Source: Sandaracinaceae bacterium (lineage in GTDB: Bacteria; Myxococcota_A; Polyangia; Polyangiales; JADJQN01). Taken from it: 64,000 nt of DNA. A model generated the notes under the pieces. The model made no database searches, was not told where the DNA came from, and saw nothing but the letters and a program-made list of their open reading frames with translations. Positions 42,992 through 52,126 of the stretch are shown in pieces (within the stretch, counting starts at the first letter, position 1; every line of letters starts with the position of its first letter). The DNA lies in NCBI GenBank assembly GCA_016712745.1, contig JADJQN010000004.1:434001-498000 (forward strand), read 5' to 3'. The translations under genes and the position numbers were made by a program.

Positions 42992-43969
42992 ATGTCTGAA
43001 ATGCAAGAAACAATGGGTTCTGCTGTTGCCAGCGGAGATCTTCCAATCGGCCTTCGCGCGTTGATCGACGCGGGCGTTCACTTCGGTCATCAGACCAAGC
43101 GCTGGAACCCCAAAATGCGCCCGTACATCTACGGATCGCGCAACGGCATCCACATCATCGACTTGGATCAGACCGCGCAGCTTTTCCGTCGCGCGTTTGA
43201 TTTCGTTTCCGAGGCCGTCGCTCGTGGCGGTCACGTATTGTTCGTCGGCACCAAGCGCCAGGCCGCTGAGGTCGTCGTCGAAGAAGCCACGCGCTCGAAC
43301 CAGTTCTTCGTCACCGGGCGTTGGCTCGGCGGCACGCTCACGAACTTCCGCACCATCAAGACCGGCATCGAGCGCCTTCGCGCGCTTGAGCGCATGGCTG
43401 AAGACGGCAGCTTCGACGCAGTGACCAAGAAGGAAGCTCTCGGCATGGACCGCGAGCGCGAGCGCCTCAGCAAGTACTTGGGCGGCATCAAGATGATGAA
43501 CGCGGTTCCGGCGGCCATCTTCGTGATCGATCCCCAGCACGAGCACATCGCCATCTTGGAAGGCCGCAAGTTGGGCATTCCGATTGTGGCCATCACCGAC
43601 ACGAACTGCGATCCGGATTTGATCGACTACGTGATCCCCGGCAACGACGACGCCATCCGTTCGATCAAGTTGATCACCGGTCGCATCGCCGATGCGTGCA
43701 TGGAAGGCGCGCAACGCCGCAAGGAAACCAGCCGTGGCGGAAACCAGGATCGCAATGCCGAAGGTAAGGCTGGCGAGAGCGGACTTCAGGTTGAATTCTC
43801 ACGCGGACGCCGTGTTGGCCCGGGTGGACGCATTGAAGGTGGAGCCGGCGGTCCTGGCGGCGCCGGCGGAGGCCGTGGCCGTGGCCGTGGTCCCGCAGAC
43901 GCAGGAACTCCGTCCGAGGCGCCCGAAGCGGCAGCCGCAGACGACACCACCACCGAAGTGAAGAACTGA
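42992..43969 (+). CDS. rpsB: 30S ribosomal protein S2 with Gly/Arg-rich tail
   Basis: A 325-residue S2. Family motifs are GVHFGHQTKRWNPKMRPYIY, HVLFVGTKRQAAEVVVEEA, RWLGGTLTNFRTI, GIKMMNAVPAAIFVIDPQHE and IPGNDDAIRSIKLI. The core ends near residue 245. The last 80 residues are low-complexity, rich in Gly and Arg (GGPGGAGGGRGRGRG) then acidic, which is well beyond the usual 230-260 residues. Start at 42992 is chosen for GGAG six bases upstream; an in-frame ATG at 42980 is less well placed. First gene of the translation operon. Confidence 0.96.
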   Translation: MSEMQETMGSAVASGDLPIGLRALIDAGVHFGHQTKRWNPKMRPYIYGSRNGIHIIDLDQTAQLFRRAFDFVSEAVARGGHVLFVGTKRQAAEVVVEEATRSNQFFVTGRWLGGTLTNFRTIKTGIERLRALERMAEDGSFDAVTKKEALGMDRERERLSKYLGGIKMMNAVPAAIFVIDPQHEHIAILEGRKLGIPIVAITDTNCDPDLIDYVIPGNDDAIRSIKLITGRIADACMEGAQRRKETSRGGNQDRNAEGKAGESGLQVEFSRGRRVGPGGRIEGGAGGPGGAGGGRGRGRGPADAGTPSEAPEAAAADDTTTEVKN

Positions 43970-44007
43970 AAATGGATACCACTCAATCGACTGAAAGGAC
44001 GGGCGCC

Positions 44008-44685
44008 ATGACGACCCAGATCAGCGCAACGCATGTAAAGTCCCTCCGTGATCGCACGGGCGCAGGCATGATGGATTGTAAGAACGCTCTTGTGGAAGCG
44101 AACGGCGACGAAGAAAAAGCCGTCGAGATCATCCAGAAGAAGGGTCTTGCAAAGGCCGCGAAGAAAGCAGGAGCGATTGCCGCCGAAGGCGTCATTCATT
44201 CTTACATTCACGCCGGCGCACGCCTTGGCGTGATCGTCGAAGTGAACTGCCAGACGGATTTCGTGGCGCGAAGCCCCGAGTTCCTCGACTTCGTCAACGA
44301 AGTCGGCTTGCAGATTGTCTCGATGACTCCGTCATTCGTTCGTCGCGAAGACATCCCGGAGACAGACAAGGCCAACCAGCGCCGTTTCTTCCTCGAGCAG
44401 ATGGCTGAAGAGGAAGCGACCACCGGCAAGAAGCGCCCCGAAGAGGCAAAGGCCAAGATCATCGAAGGCAAGCTCGACAAGTGGATGTCGGAAGCATGTC
44501 TCGACGAGCAGATGTCGATCCGCAACCACGATCAATCGATCAAGCAGATTGCCGACACTCTCTCGGCCAAGCTTGGCGAGAAGATCGCGGTACGCCGCTT
44601 CATTCGCATGGAGCTCGGCGAAGGAATCGAGCGCAAGAAGGCCGATTTGGCAGCCGACGTTGCTGAAGCGCTCAAAGGCGCGTAA
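44008..44685 (+). CDS. tsf: Translation elongation factor Ts
   Basis: Nucleotide exchange factor that regenerates EF-Tu-GTP. The N-terminal helix has VKSLRDRTGAGMMDCKNAL with the TGAGMMDCK signature, followed by GAIAAEGVIHSYIH and VIVEVNCQTDFVARSPEF. The C-terminal part has AVRRFIRMELGEGIERKKAD. The 225-residue length is shorter than the Escherichia coli protein, as in several other phyla with a single compact core. The start at 44008 follows AAGGA; an upstream ATG at 43972 has no ribosome binding site. Confidence 0.95.
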   Translation: MTTQISATHVKSLRDRTGAGMMDCKNALVEANGDEEKAVEIIQKKGLAKAAKKAGAIAAEGVIHSYIHAGARLGVIVEVNCQTDFVARSPEFLDFVNEVGLQIVSMTPSFVRREDIPETDKANQRRFFLEQMAEEEATTGKKRPEEAKAKIIEGKLDKWMSEACLDEQMSIRNHDQSIKQIADTLSAKLGEKIAVRRFIRMELGEGIERKKADLAADVAEALKGA

Positions 44686-44697
44686 GCATTCTTTCGC

Positions 44698-45432
44698 ATG
44701 CCGGACGCACCGCAAAAGCATCGACGAATTCTACTGAAACTGTCGGGTGAGGCCCTCTGCGGCATCCCCGGCGGTTTCGGAGTCGATCCCGGCACATTGT
44801 CGACCATCAGCGCCGAGCTTGCCGAAGTGCATGCATCCGGCGCTGAGATTGGCATCGTCATCGGCGGTGGAAATATTTTCCGAGGCTTGAAGGGAAGCGC
44901 ATCCGGCATGGATCGCGCGAGCGCCGATCACATGGGCATGCTCGCGACCATCATCAACGGGATCGCGCTCCAAGATTCGCTCGAGAAGTACGGCGTCGCG
45001 ACCCGTGTCATGAGCGCAGTCGAGATTCGCCAGATGGCTGAGCCCTACATTCGTCGTCGCGCCATTCGTCATCTCGAGAAGCGCCGCATGGTCATCTTCG
45101 TCGCGGGTACGGGCAATCCGTATTTTTCGACCGACACGGCCGCAGCTCTGCGTGCGATGGAGTTGCAGGCATCGATGCTGTGCAAGGCCACCAAGGTGCA
45201 AGGCGTCTACGACAAGGACCCTGCCAAGTATCCAGATGCGACGATGTTGCCGCGTCTTAGCTACGATCGTTTTTTGCAGGAACGCATCGGCGTGATGGAC
45301 AGCACAGCGGTGACGTTGTGCCGCGACAATCGTTTGCCGATTCGCGTATTCGAGTTGGGCCGTCGCGGCAACATTCAGCGCGTTGTTGGCGGCGAAGATG
45401 TTGGAACTCTTGTGACCGAGAGTGGTCAGTAG
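44698..45432 (+). CDS. pyrH: UMP kinase
   Basis: Phosphorylates UMP to UDP, the first committed step in pyrimidine nucleotide supply. The 244 residues match the family. Motifs are RILLKLSGEALCG, IGIVIGGGNIFRG, ADHMGMLATIINGIALQ, FVAGTGNPYFSTDTAAALRA and KATKVQGVYDKDP. It sits 12 bases after tsf and overlaps nothing, with frr 10 bases downstream. Part of the conserved rpsB-tsf-pyrH-frr order. Confidence 0.97.
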   Translation: MPDAPQKHRRILLKLSGEALCGIPGGFGVDPGTLSTISAELAEVHASGAEIGIVIGGGNIFRGLKGSASGMDRASADHMGMLATIINGIALQDSLEKYGVATRVMSAVEIRQMAEPYIRRRAIRHLEKRRMVIFVAGTGNPYFSTDTAAALRAMELQASMLCKATKVQGVYDKDPAKYPDATMLPRLSYDRFLQERIGVMDSTAVTLCRDNRLPIRVFELGRRGNIQRVVGGEDVGTLVTESGQ

Positions 45433-45442
45433 GGGCTGGGCC

Positions 45443-46000
45443 ATGATTGCAGAGACACTCCAAGACTTGCAGACGTCGGTCGCAAAAGCGCACGAGTCGC
45501 TCAAGCGCGATTTGTCGAAGTTGCGCACCGGTCGCGCGAATCCGCAGCTTCTCGAGGGCATACGCGTCGACTACTACGGAACGCCTACCCCCATCTCGCA
45601 GATGGCGAACATTGGCGTACCCGAAGCGCGCATGCTCACCGTGAAAGCCTGGGACAAGGCTTCCGTCAAAGCGATTGAAAAGGCGATTGTCGAAGCAGGC
45701 CTCGGCTTGAATCCGCAGTCCGACGGCGACTTGATCCGCTTGCCCATGCCGGCATTGAGCGAAGAGCGCCGCAAAGAGCTTACGAAGATCGCTCGCAAGA
45801 GCGGCGAAGATTGCAAGATCGCCATTCGCAAAGTCCGTCACGATGCGAAAGACATGCTCAAGAACATCGAAGAAGAAGGCGAAGCCAGCGCGGACGAAGT
45901 CGAGCGCGCCGCCAAAAAGGTCGAGGAGCTGATCCAAGAAGGAACAGCGAAGGTCGACGAAATCGTCGCCCACAAAGAAAAAGACATCATGCAAGTCTGA
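45443..46000 (+). CDS. frr: Ribosome recycling factor
   Basis: Releases ribosomes from mRNA after termination together with EF-G. The 185 residues are the exact usual length when started at ATG 45443. Motifs are LSKLRTGRANPQLLEGIRVD, YYGTPTPISQMANI, and RLPMPALSEERRKELTKIAR followed by EDCKIAIRKVRHDAK. The C terminus has KVDEIVAHKEKDIMQV. A longer version from GTG 45422 would overlap pyrH and is unlikely. Confidence 0.96.
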   Translation: MIAETLQDLQTSVAKAHESLKRDLSKLRTGRANPQLLEGIRVDYYGTPTPISQMANIGVPEARMLTVKAWDKASVKAIEKAIVEAGLGLNPQSDGDLIRLPMPALSEERRKELTKIARKSGEDCKIAIRKVRHDAKDMLKNIEEEGEASADEVERAAKKVEELIQEGTAKVDEIVAHKEKDIMQV

Positions 46001-46250
46001 GCGGTCTCGCCGCTCCAGCTTGCCCCGGGCTTTGGGGGACGATCGTTTAGTTAATGAAGTTAAGGCGTGCTGGGGGTGCATCGATGAGGCGCGCGTCTGG
46101 CGATAGCCGGCCTACGGTGGGGACGTTTGCTCAGTGGGCAAAGTTCACGCTTCACAACTTCATGTCGCGGCACACAGTGGCTCACGCGCGACGATCGCGG
46201 CGCGCACACGCTAGCGCCGCTCAACGTGCGCGATACATTTTCGGCTATCA
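46001..46250 (+). other. Gene-free interval after frr
   Basis: No convincing gene, RNA or terminator is seen in these 250 bases. A frame from 46054 to 46326 (90 residues, Arg/Ala-rich) overlaps the next gene and has no recognised motif. Small inverted pieces such as GCGG...CCGC at 46001-46013 are too short to call. Confidence 0.5.
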
Positions 46251-48470
46251 ATGCGTTCGGCCAGGGGTGGCACGCTGGCTGCATTCGCGCCTCTCGGTTT
46301 ACTTCACGGAGACGCCTTGGCCCTAACCTCTCGGCCGCCCGCGTGGGAACCGAGCGTAGTCGCGATTTTCTTTCTCGCTCTTACGCTTTGGTGGACGTGG
46401 CCGCTACCGACGGCGGTTTCGAGCTCGTTTGTGGATGCCGTGGCGTGGGAAGACGCGCGCGTCAACTCATACATCCTTGCGGAATCGATGAACGCTCTGA
46501 GCGAGCATCCGTGGCGTCCACTGGATGGTCGGTTTCTCTATCCGCACGCGCGTACTCTCGCGTACTCCGAGAATCTGCTCACGCTCGCAGCACTGAGTCT
46601 GCCCGCGCGCGGATATCTGTCCGTCCTCACGCTTCACAACATCCTGCTCATGCTGGGAATCGCCACCGGCGGGTTCTTCTCTTACTACTATCTGCGACGT
46701 CGCGTGACTCTCGCGGCTGCGCTGTTTGGAAGTGTCGCGTTCGCAATCGCCCCATTTCATCTTTGCTTCCTTGGCCGTCTACAACTTGCTTGGACTGGCG
46801 TAATCCCCTTTCTCTTTCTGCTTGCCGAGACGTGGGTTGAAGAAAAGACGTGGCCCCGCAGCGTCGGGCTCGGCGCTGCGTTCGCGGCGTCTCTGGGCAT
46901 GTGCATGTACTTCACCGTCCACGCAACGCTTCTCCTCGCGGTGCCGGTAGCGTTTCACACGCTGCTCCGGCAGCGCAGCACGTTCCTTCGCACAGCGCAG
47001 CATCTCGTGCTTGCACTCACCGTCGCTCTTGCGCTCGCGTGGCCGCTTCTGGTCGAGTACGGGCGCCTTCGTGCGTGCATGCACTTTGGCCGAACGGCGG
47101 CGGAGCTTAGCTACACCTCAGGCCTACTTGAATACTTCTACACGGTAAGCCCCCTGATGACGCACGTGTCAGGCCTTTTCAAAACGAGCCAATGGGAAGA
47201 CGTCGCGTATCCGGGCATTGTGCTTACGGCATTCGCATTGCTTGGCCTCGCGAGCGCACGCTTTCGAAGAAGCCCGCAGCTTGGCGCCTTCGGCCCCCTG
47301 ACCCACCTCTACGTCGTCGCGGCATCCACCATGATGTATCTAGGCACCGGCCCCGACTCCATTGGGCAAGCGCAGAGTGTCTACGGGCTCGTCGCCAAGT
47401 TCGCGCCATTCCTGAGCGGCATGCGTTATCCGCGCCGCTTCATCGTTCCACTGATGTTTGGGCTCAGCTACTTTGGCGCTCTCGGAGTCCACTGGGTTAT
47501 GGCGCGCCTAGAGCGCAGCAACGGGGCGAGGCTTTGGGTGCGCACTGTTCCACTGGCACTGCTCGGCGCGGTTATTTTTGAGTTCGCGCCCAAAGCGCTA
47601 GTTCTTCGGCCTGCCGACAACGTTGAGTTGGTGTATTCGCAACTTCCGCGCGAGGCACGCGACGTCGGCGCTCTCGTGGAACTGCCGATGGAGTCCACTT
47701 GGGTCGAGCGCTCAGAAACGGATTTCGCCCACATAGAATCGGGTGTGAACGTGGTGAACGGCTACAGCGGCTTCGAGCCCTACGCGCTGACCGTCCTTCA
47801 GAACACATTGCGCAATTTCCCCGATGCGGAGTCGCACGCTTGGCTTCGCGAGCTTGGCGTGAACCGAGTGCTCTTGCACAAACACCGCGCGATGGCCGGC
47901 GCCAACGAGCTTGCATCGCGCACATCCTGGTTGAGGCGCACGTACGACGACGAACGCGACGCCATCTTCGATGTTGTCGACGTGCCGAGCACGGCCGCCG
48001 CGCGAGTGCGTGAGCGAATCGCGCACCTCGTGCCGCCGCCGCATTCGCGGAACGCTCCGCTCAGACGCGACTTTCGAATCAGCTCTCGCAACTATCCCAC
48101 GGGCATCGAATATTTGAGCGACGGCGACACATCGACATCCTGGTCCACCGCAGGTCCCCAGCTGCCGAATCAGATCTGGTTTCAGTTGAATTTTCCCCGT
48201 GCACGAACGACGCGCGGCCTCGCGATGAGCAACGCCTCTCGTCCGACCGACTTCCCCTGCGGCGTTTCGATTCAGGCGCATATCGATGGGCATTGGGTAG
48301 AAGTTGCACGTCACGCGCCCTACATCCCAATCGACCAACTCATCGGACTTCCAGCATTGTCCGAACATGTATTTCGGTTTTCCCCGATCACAACAGATGC
48401 GCTGCGCATAATCTCGGTGGGCGAACGTCCGGGCCTCTACCTCACCCTCGACGAAGCCTGGCCCCTCTAA
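46251..48470 (+). CDS. Polytopic membrane protein, GT-C glycosyltransferase-like, with C-terminal beta domain
   Basis: A 739-residue protein with about 10 hydrophobic segments between residues 35 and 450. An early loop has WEDARVNSYILAESMNALSE, with an acidic pair (E, D) like the first loop of GT-C-type lipid-linked sugar transferases. FAPFLSGMRYPRRFIVPLMF occurs late. After the membrane part, a soluble region (about 460-600) is followed by about 140 residues with YLSDGDTSTSWSTAGPQLPN and IWFQLNFPRA, as in F5/8 type C (discoidin-like) domains. Function is not certain. The start near 46251 lacks a ribosome binding site. Confidence 0.75.
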   Translation: MRSARGGTLAAFAPLGLLHGDALALTSRPPAWEPSVVAIFFLALTLWWTWPLPTAVSSSFVDAVAWEDARVNSYILAESMNALSEHPWRPLDGRFLYPHARTLAYSENLLTLAALSLPARGYLSVLTLHNILLMLGIATGGFFSYYYLRRRVTLAAALFGSVAFAIAPFHLCFLGRLQLAWTGVIPFLFLLAETWVEEKTWPRSVGLGAAFAASLGMCMYFTVHATLLLAVPVAFHTLLRQRSTFLRTAQHLVLALTVALALAWPLLVEYGRLRACMHFGRTAAELSYTSGLLEYFYTVSPLMTHVSGLFKTSQWEDVAYPGIVLTAFALLGLASARFRRSPQLGAFGPLTHLYVVAASTMMYLGTGPDSIGQAQSVYGLVAKFAPFLSGMRYPRRFIVPLMFGLSYFGALGVHWVMARLERSNGARLWVRTVPLALLGAVIFEFAPKALVLRPADNVELVYSQLPREARDVGALVELPMESTWVERSETDFAHIESGVNVVNGYSGFEPYALTVLQNTLRNFPDAESHAWLRELGVNRVLLHKHRAMAGANELASRTSWLRRTYDDERDAIFDVVDVPSTAAARVRERIAHLVPPPHSRNAPLRRDFRISSRNYPTGIEYLSDGDTSTSWSTAGPQLPNQIWFQLNFPRARTTRGLAMSNASRPTDFPCGVSIQAHIDGHWVEVARHAPYIPIDQLIGLPALSEHVFRFSPITTDALRIISVGERPGLYLTLDEAWPL

Positions 48471-48543
48471 CAGCGGCCCATGAACGCATTCGCGTGAAGA
48501 GTTTTGCCCTGAACGTGGACGCGCCCGCAGCGAGAGGAGGGAG

Positions 48544-48600
48544 TGTGCTGCAAAGCACATGACCGACTCGAGCGAGCAACGGCGAGGTCTCAACCTCGCC
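48544..48600. terminator. Two hairpins between convergent genes
   Basis: TGTGCT/AGCACA around a GCAA tetraloop (48544-48559) and GGCGAGGT/ACCTCGCC around CTCA (48581-48600) lie in the 171-base gap between the convergent genes ending at 48470 and 48642. No T run follows on either strand, so termination is suggested rather than shown. Confidence 0.45.
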
Positions 48601-48641
48601 GACATTGTCCAAAGACACAGTCGGAGCAAAAGGCAAGCGCG

Positions 48642-51527
48642 TCAGTAGGGCACGCCCAGGTTGGCGTAGAACTGCGTGGTGCCCCCGTCGTTCACGCCGC
48701 GCGCGATGCCTAGTCGCAAGGTGAAGCCGATGTAGTAGCCGAGTGTGAAGTCGGTAAGGAGCTCTCCGCCAACGCCCAGGCGGAAGGTGTCTACATCCAA
48801 GCGTGACGAGAACGCGTCGCCGTAATCGGCGAAGACCAGTCCGTACATTCGATTCAAGTAGACCGGGAGCGTCGCGACACCAATCTGCGGACGAATGATT
48901 GGGAAGCGATACTCAACTTGAAAGAGGTGAAGCTGCGTGCCGCCTCGGTCGTAGGGCGCGTAGCCACGAAGTGCGACGCCGCCCAAAATAGTCTGATTCA
49001 AAAGCGCATCCACGAGCGGCACGTATGGAAACCCACCGACGTAGTAACCGGCGCGGCGTCCCGGGTCTCCACCGGAGATGCCGCCGCCGTAACGCAGCGC
49101 AAGCACGTTGTTTCGAAAGAACGGCATCGTGATGTACGCGGCAGCGACCCAACTCGTGCTGGTCGCATGATACTGACTGCCAATCAAGGGATCGGCCCAT
49201 GCTGCGCTCACACCAAGAAATGCTCCCTCCGATGTGCTGATGTCGTACGAAAAGCGTCGCAGCGTCGAGTACGCCCAACCGATTCGCAACTGCGACGTGC
49301 GGCCCACCTCCGGCAACTGAGGCGGCGCCGTGTTGGGATCGAGCGTGCCTGTGAACGGTTCGGCCTTCGCTGAATTGCCGAGCGTGTAGTTGATCGAGAT
49401 CGAGTCCGATGAGAGGGCGCGCCTAAATGTATAGTTGCTGCCAACTTCGACCGCTGTAACCGACTCGATCCACCGTCGCTGCTCGCCGCCTACGAAGAGA
49501 TTGTCGCGCGCGGCGGTGTAGCGATAGAAGTGCAGGTGGGGCCGGAACGGCGAGCGCTCGTAGGTATAGTTCGCGTCGATGTTTACTTCGCCGCGTACCA
49601 GGCCAATACCCATGCGCGCTGAATAACTATGGAAGCCCACGACGTCGCCCCCAAGAATCGAAATGCCGAGCTCATCGCCAAACGAGTTAGGCCGAACATC
49701 GAGCAGATAGGACCGCGGCAGAATCGTCGCGAGAGGATTGTAGGGGTCGCTCGTCAGCGTAGAGACCGAACGTGTGTCACTAGGCGCGGGACGCTCATCG
49801 ATGTAGGGAAGGGCTTCGAGATACTGCGCGGGATCGGCTTCGATCGTGTAGAGATCCCAACCCCAGCTCGTGTAGCCGATAAACACAATGGTCCGCCCGT
49901 CCGGCGAAACATCGGGCTGATACGCGCCATACAAGGTGTTTGTAACTTGCGCGAGCGAGGCGTCACTGAATTTGTACGCGTAGATATTCGCGATACCGGT
50001 GCGATCCGATGAGAAGTAGAGGGTCTGACTATCGGGCGACCAAGCAGGCCCGGTATCGAGCGCTCGGTCGTCCGTGACGTGCGTGAGCGTTCCCGTCGCG
50101 ACGTTGATTACATTGATGTCCCGGTAGCCGCCCTCGCGCCATACGCTGAATGCAACGCGCGTCCCGTCGGGCGAGTAGCGCGGCGTGTAAATCTGTTCGA
50201 AGGGTGCGCTTTCGACGAGCCTTCGCGCTGTGCCTGGCACGTCGCGCAGGTCCGCAATCATGAGATGCGTCGTGCCCGCGTTGTTCATTGTGTAAACAAC
50301 GTGGCGACCATCGCGCGATACGTCGGGTTCCTGAGCGCGTGCTGCGAACGTTAGTCGCTCGGAGGTGCCCGTTCCCAGGTCGAGCCGAAACAACTCGTTC
50401 CAGTTGTAGATGTCGCGCGTCGTATCGACAGCGGAAAATACGATCGAGCGACCATCGGCCAGAGGAGCGGCGCTTGAGGTCCCCGAGACGTCCTGAAGAT
50501 GGCGCACATCGTCAGGATCGGTGAGCGAAACGACCCGCAGCTCGGAGAGACTGTACCCATCCGCCGCGTGGTAGACGACGTGTCCATCCGGTAGGAATCG
50601 CGGCGTGCGCGCATCTTCGCCGTGAAATGTTAGGCGCCTTCCTGCACGCAGGCCACGCGCGCGAACCGCATCGGCTTGAGCCGTATAGTGCTCGTGCGTC
50701 TCACGAAGAAAATCATCGTAGAGCTCGACGAACGTACGCCCCGTTGCACGATGCGCAATGCGGTTGAGTCCGTATGGCAGCGCTTGTCCGCCGTAGTCGT
50801 TTACGATACGTGCGAGGGCCTCGTCGCCGTGCCTTCGCGCGATGTAGCGCACGAAGTGCGAGCCGTAGAGGTACCAAGCGTTGCCGTGCGGCCAGCGATC
50901 GACGTCGTTCGAGACTTGGTCGAGGCGCAGCAAGCGATCTTGCAGCGCGTCAGCGCGCATAAACATGTCCCACATGGTCGAACGCAGACGACCGCCCGCT
51001 GTCTCGTGGATCTCCTCGTAAACAGCGAGGCCTTCCAGAAACCAACGCGGAGCAATCGCGTTGGGCGTGTAGACTTTACCGAGAAGGGCATTGATAAGCG
51101 TCGCTATGCCGCTCACCTGATCGAGATGCGCGATATGCGTGCTCTCGTGAAAAACGATCGCCGTCATCCAATCGTCGTAGTCGTCGAGGGGCGAAAGGTC
51201 CTCGGGCGCTGTGGCATACAAGCGTATGGTGTTGTACGGCACCGCATTGGCCGACCCATTGGCCGAGTCCGTATCGTCAGTCAAAACGATCTGCGTGCGC
51301 TCATGCATTGTGTAGTGCAGCAGCGCGCCAAGGTTCTCGTTTGCGCGTTCGGCAATGACGGCGACCCGCCGTGCCATCAACCCGAGCGGCTCGTGGTAAT
51401 GCACGGCGTAGTGCGGAGTCGTAATCGTGTGCCAGACAAGGCGCGGGTCATTGGCCGCTTGAGCCTCTGCCCCTACAGCTATCGAGAGCACCAACGTGGC
51501 CACTGCGATCGCCGAAAAACCGCGCAT
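48642..51527 (-). CDS. Exported gluzincin peptidase - TolB-like propeller - outer-membrane barrel fusion
   Basis: A 961-residue protein with a signal peptide (VGAEA-QA). Residues 30-260 are a peptidase MA-like domain with HESTH (H127, E128, H131) and third ligand E165 in EGLAVYEE. From about 290 to 590 there are WD40/PD40-like blades of TolB type, for example PRYSPDGTRVAFSVWREGGY and PAWSPDSQTLYFSSDRTGIA. The last 330 residues have beta-strand repeats of the BamA/D15 surface antigen kind, ending FYANLGVPY. A peptidase held at the outer membrane by its own barrel is the natural reading. Substrate unknown. Confidence 0.85.
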   Translation of the reverse strand: MRGFSAIAVATLVLSIAVGAEAQAANDPRLVWHTITTPHYAVHYHEPLGLMARRVAVIAERANENLGALLHYTMHERTQIVLTDDTDSANGSANAVPYNTIRLYATAPEDLSPLDDYDDWMTAIVFHESTHIAHLDQVSGIATLINALLGKVYTPNAIAPRWFLEGLAVYEEIHETAGGRLRSTMWDMFMRADALQDRLLRLDQVSNDVDRWPHGNAWYLYGSHFVRYIARRHGDEALARIVNDYGGQALPYGLNRIAHRATGRTFVELYDDFLRETHEHYTAQADAVRARGLRAGRRLTFHGEDARTPRFLPDGHVVYHAADGYSLSELRVVSLTDPDDVRHLQDVSGTSSAAPLADGRSIVFSAVDTTRDIYNWNELFRLDLGTGTSERLTFAARAQEPDVSRDGRHVVYTMNNAGTTHLMIADLRDVPGTARRLVESAPFEQIYTPRYSPDGTRVAFSVWREGGYRDINVINVATGTLTHVTDDRALDTGPAWSPDSQTLYFSSDRTGIANIYAYKFSDASLAQVTNTLYGAYQPDVSPDGRTIVFIGYTSWGWDLYTIEADPAQYLEALPYIDERPAPSDTRSVSTLTSDPYNPLATILPRSYLLDVRPNSFGDELGISILGGDVVGFHSYSARMGIGLVRGEVNIDANYTYERSPFRPHLHFYRYTAARDNLFVGGEQRRWIESVTAVEVGSNYTFRRALSSDSISINYTLGNSAKAEPFTGTLDPNTAPPQLPEVGRTSQLRIGWAYSTLRRFSYDISTSEGAFLGVSAAWADPLIGSQYHATSTSWVAAAYITMPFFRNNVLALRYGGGISGGDPGRRAGYYVGGFPYVPLVDALLNQTILGGVALRGYAPYDRGGTQLHLFQVEYRFPIIRPQIGVATLPVYLNRMYGLVFADYGDAFSSRLDVDTFRLGVGGELLTDFTLGYYIGFTLRLGIARGVNDGGTTQFYANLGVPY

Positions 51528-51659
51528 TCGCAGCGGGTTGTACCACGCGGGCCATTAAAGCTCGGTAGCCCGCAGGTGACGTCTGGCGCGACTATCGAAT
51601 AAGGCGCAACCTTTCCACGTCACACACACATCTGGCGACAACTTCGAGGAAGGTGACCC

Positions 51660-52016
51660 GTGCTGCGTTATAAAGCCCTATTGCTGACTCTCTCCGTGGT
51701 GGCTTTTTCAGGCTTCGCGTCCGGTTGCTATGGCTACGCAACAGCCCGCCCGGCTCAGGGTTACTACGTCACGGGCTATCGCCAACCTGCGTATTCGAAC
51801 GGCTATTACGCTCGCCCGGCCTATTACAATGGCGGGTATGCGCGGCCGGTTTATCGCCAGCCTCCACCGCCGGTCTATTATCAGCGCCCAGGCGTTGAAG
51901 TACGCGGAGGTAATCGCGGTTACCAGCAGCGTAACGGCGGCAGCGTCAACGGCGTGATTCGTGGCGGCGCACGCGGAGGCGGCCGCCCCGGCGCGGTCGA
52001 GGTCCGAGGTCGCTAG
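51660..52016 (+). CDS. Tyr/Pro/Gly-rich lipoprotein
   Basis: A 118-residue predicted lipoprotein with lipobox FASGC (Cys23). The mature part is rich in Tyr, Pro, Gly, Arg and Asn (YYARPAYYNGGYARPVYRQ), then turns Gly/Arg-rich (VNGVIRGGARGGGR). No domain is recognised; such composition suggests a disordered surface or envelope protein. Start is GTG at 51660 with GAGGAAGG six bases upstream. It is divergent from the peptidase fusion gene. Confidence 0.75.
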   Translation: MLRYKALLLTLSVVAFSGFASGCYGYATARPAQGYYVTGYRQPAYSNGYYARPAYYNGGYARPVYRQPPPPVYYQRPGVEVRGGNRGYQQRNGGSVNGVIRGGARGGGRPGAVEVRGR

Positions 52017-52126
52017 TTTCGCCGCGCTCGCAGCTGAACACCTGACGCGTTTTCATGCGGTTACCTTGACCCCGCACGGTACTAACCTCTAGGCTCTGAC
52101 TCAGGAGCCAACCGCGTAAACGCTTG

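Noticed and set aside
46054..46326. 90-residue frame after frr
   Set aside because: Arg/Ala-rich, no motif, overlaps the start of the next gene and no ribosome binding site was seen.
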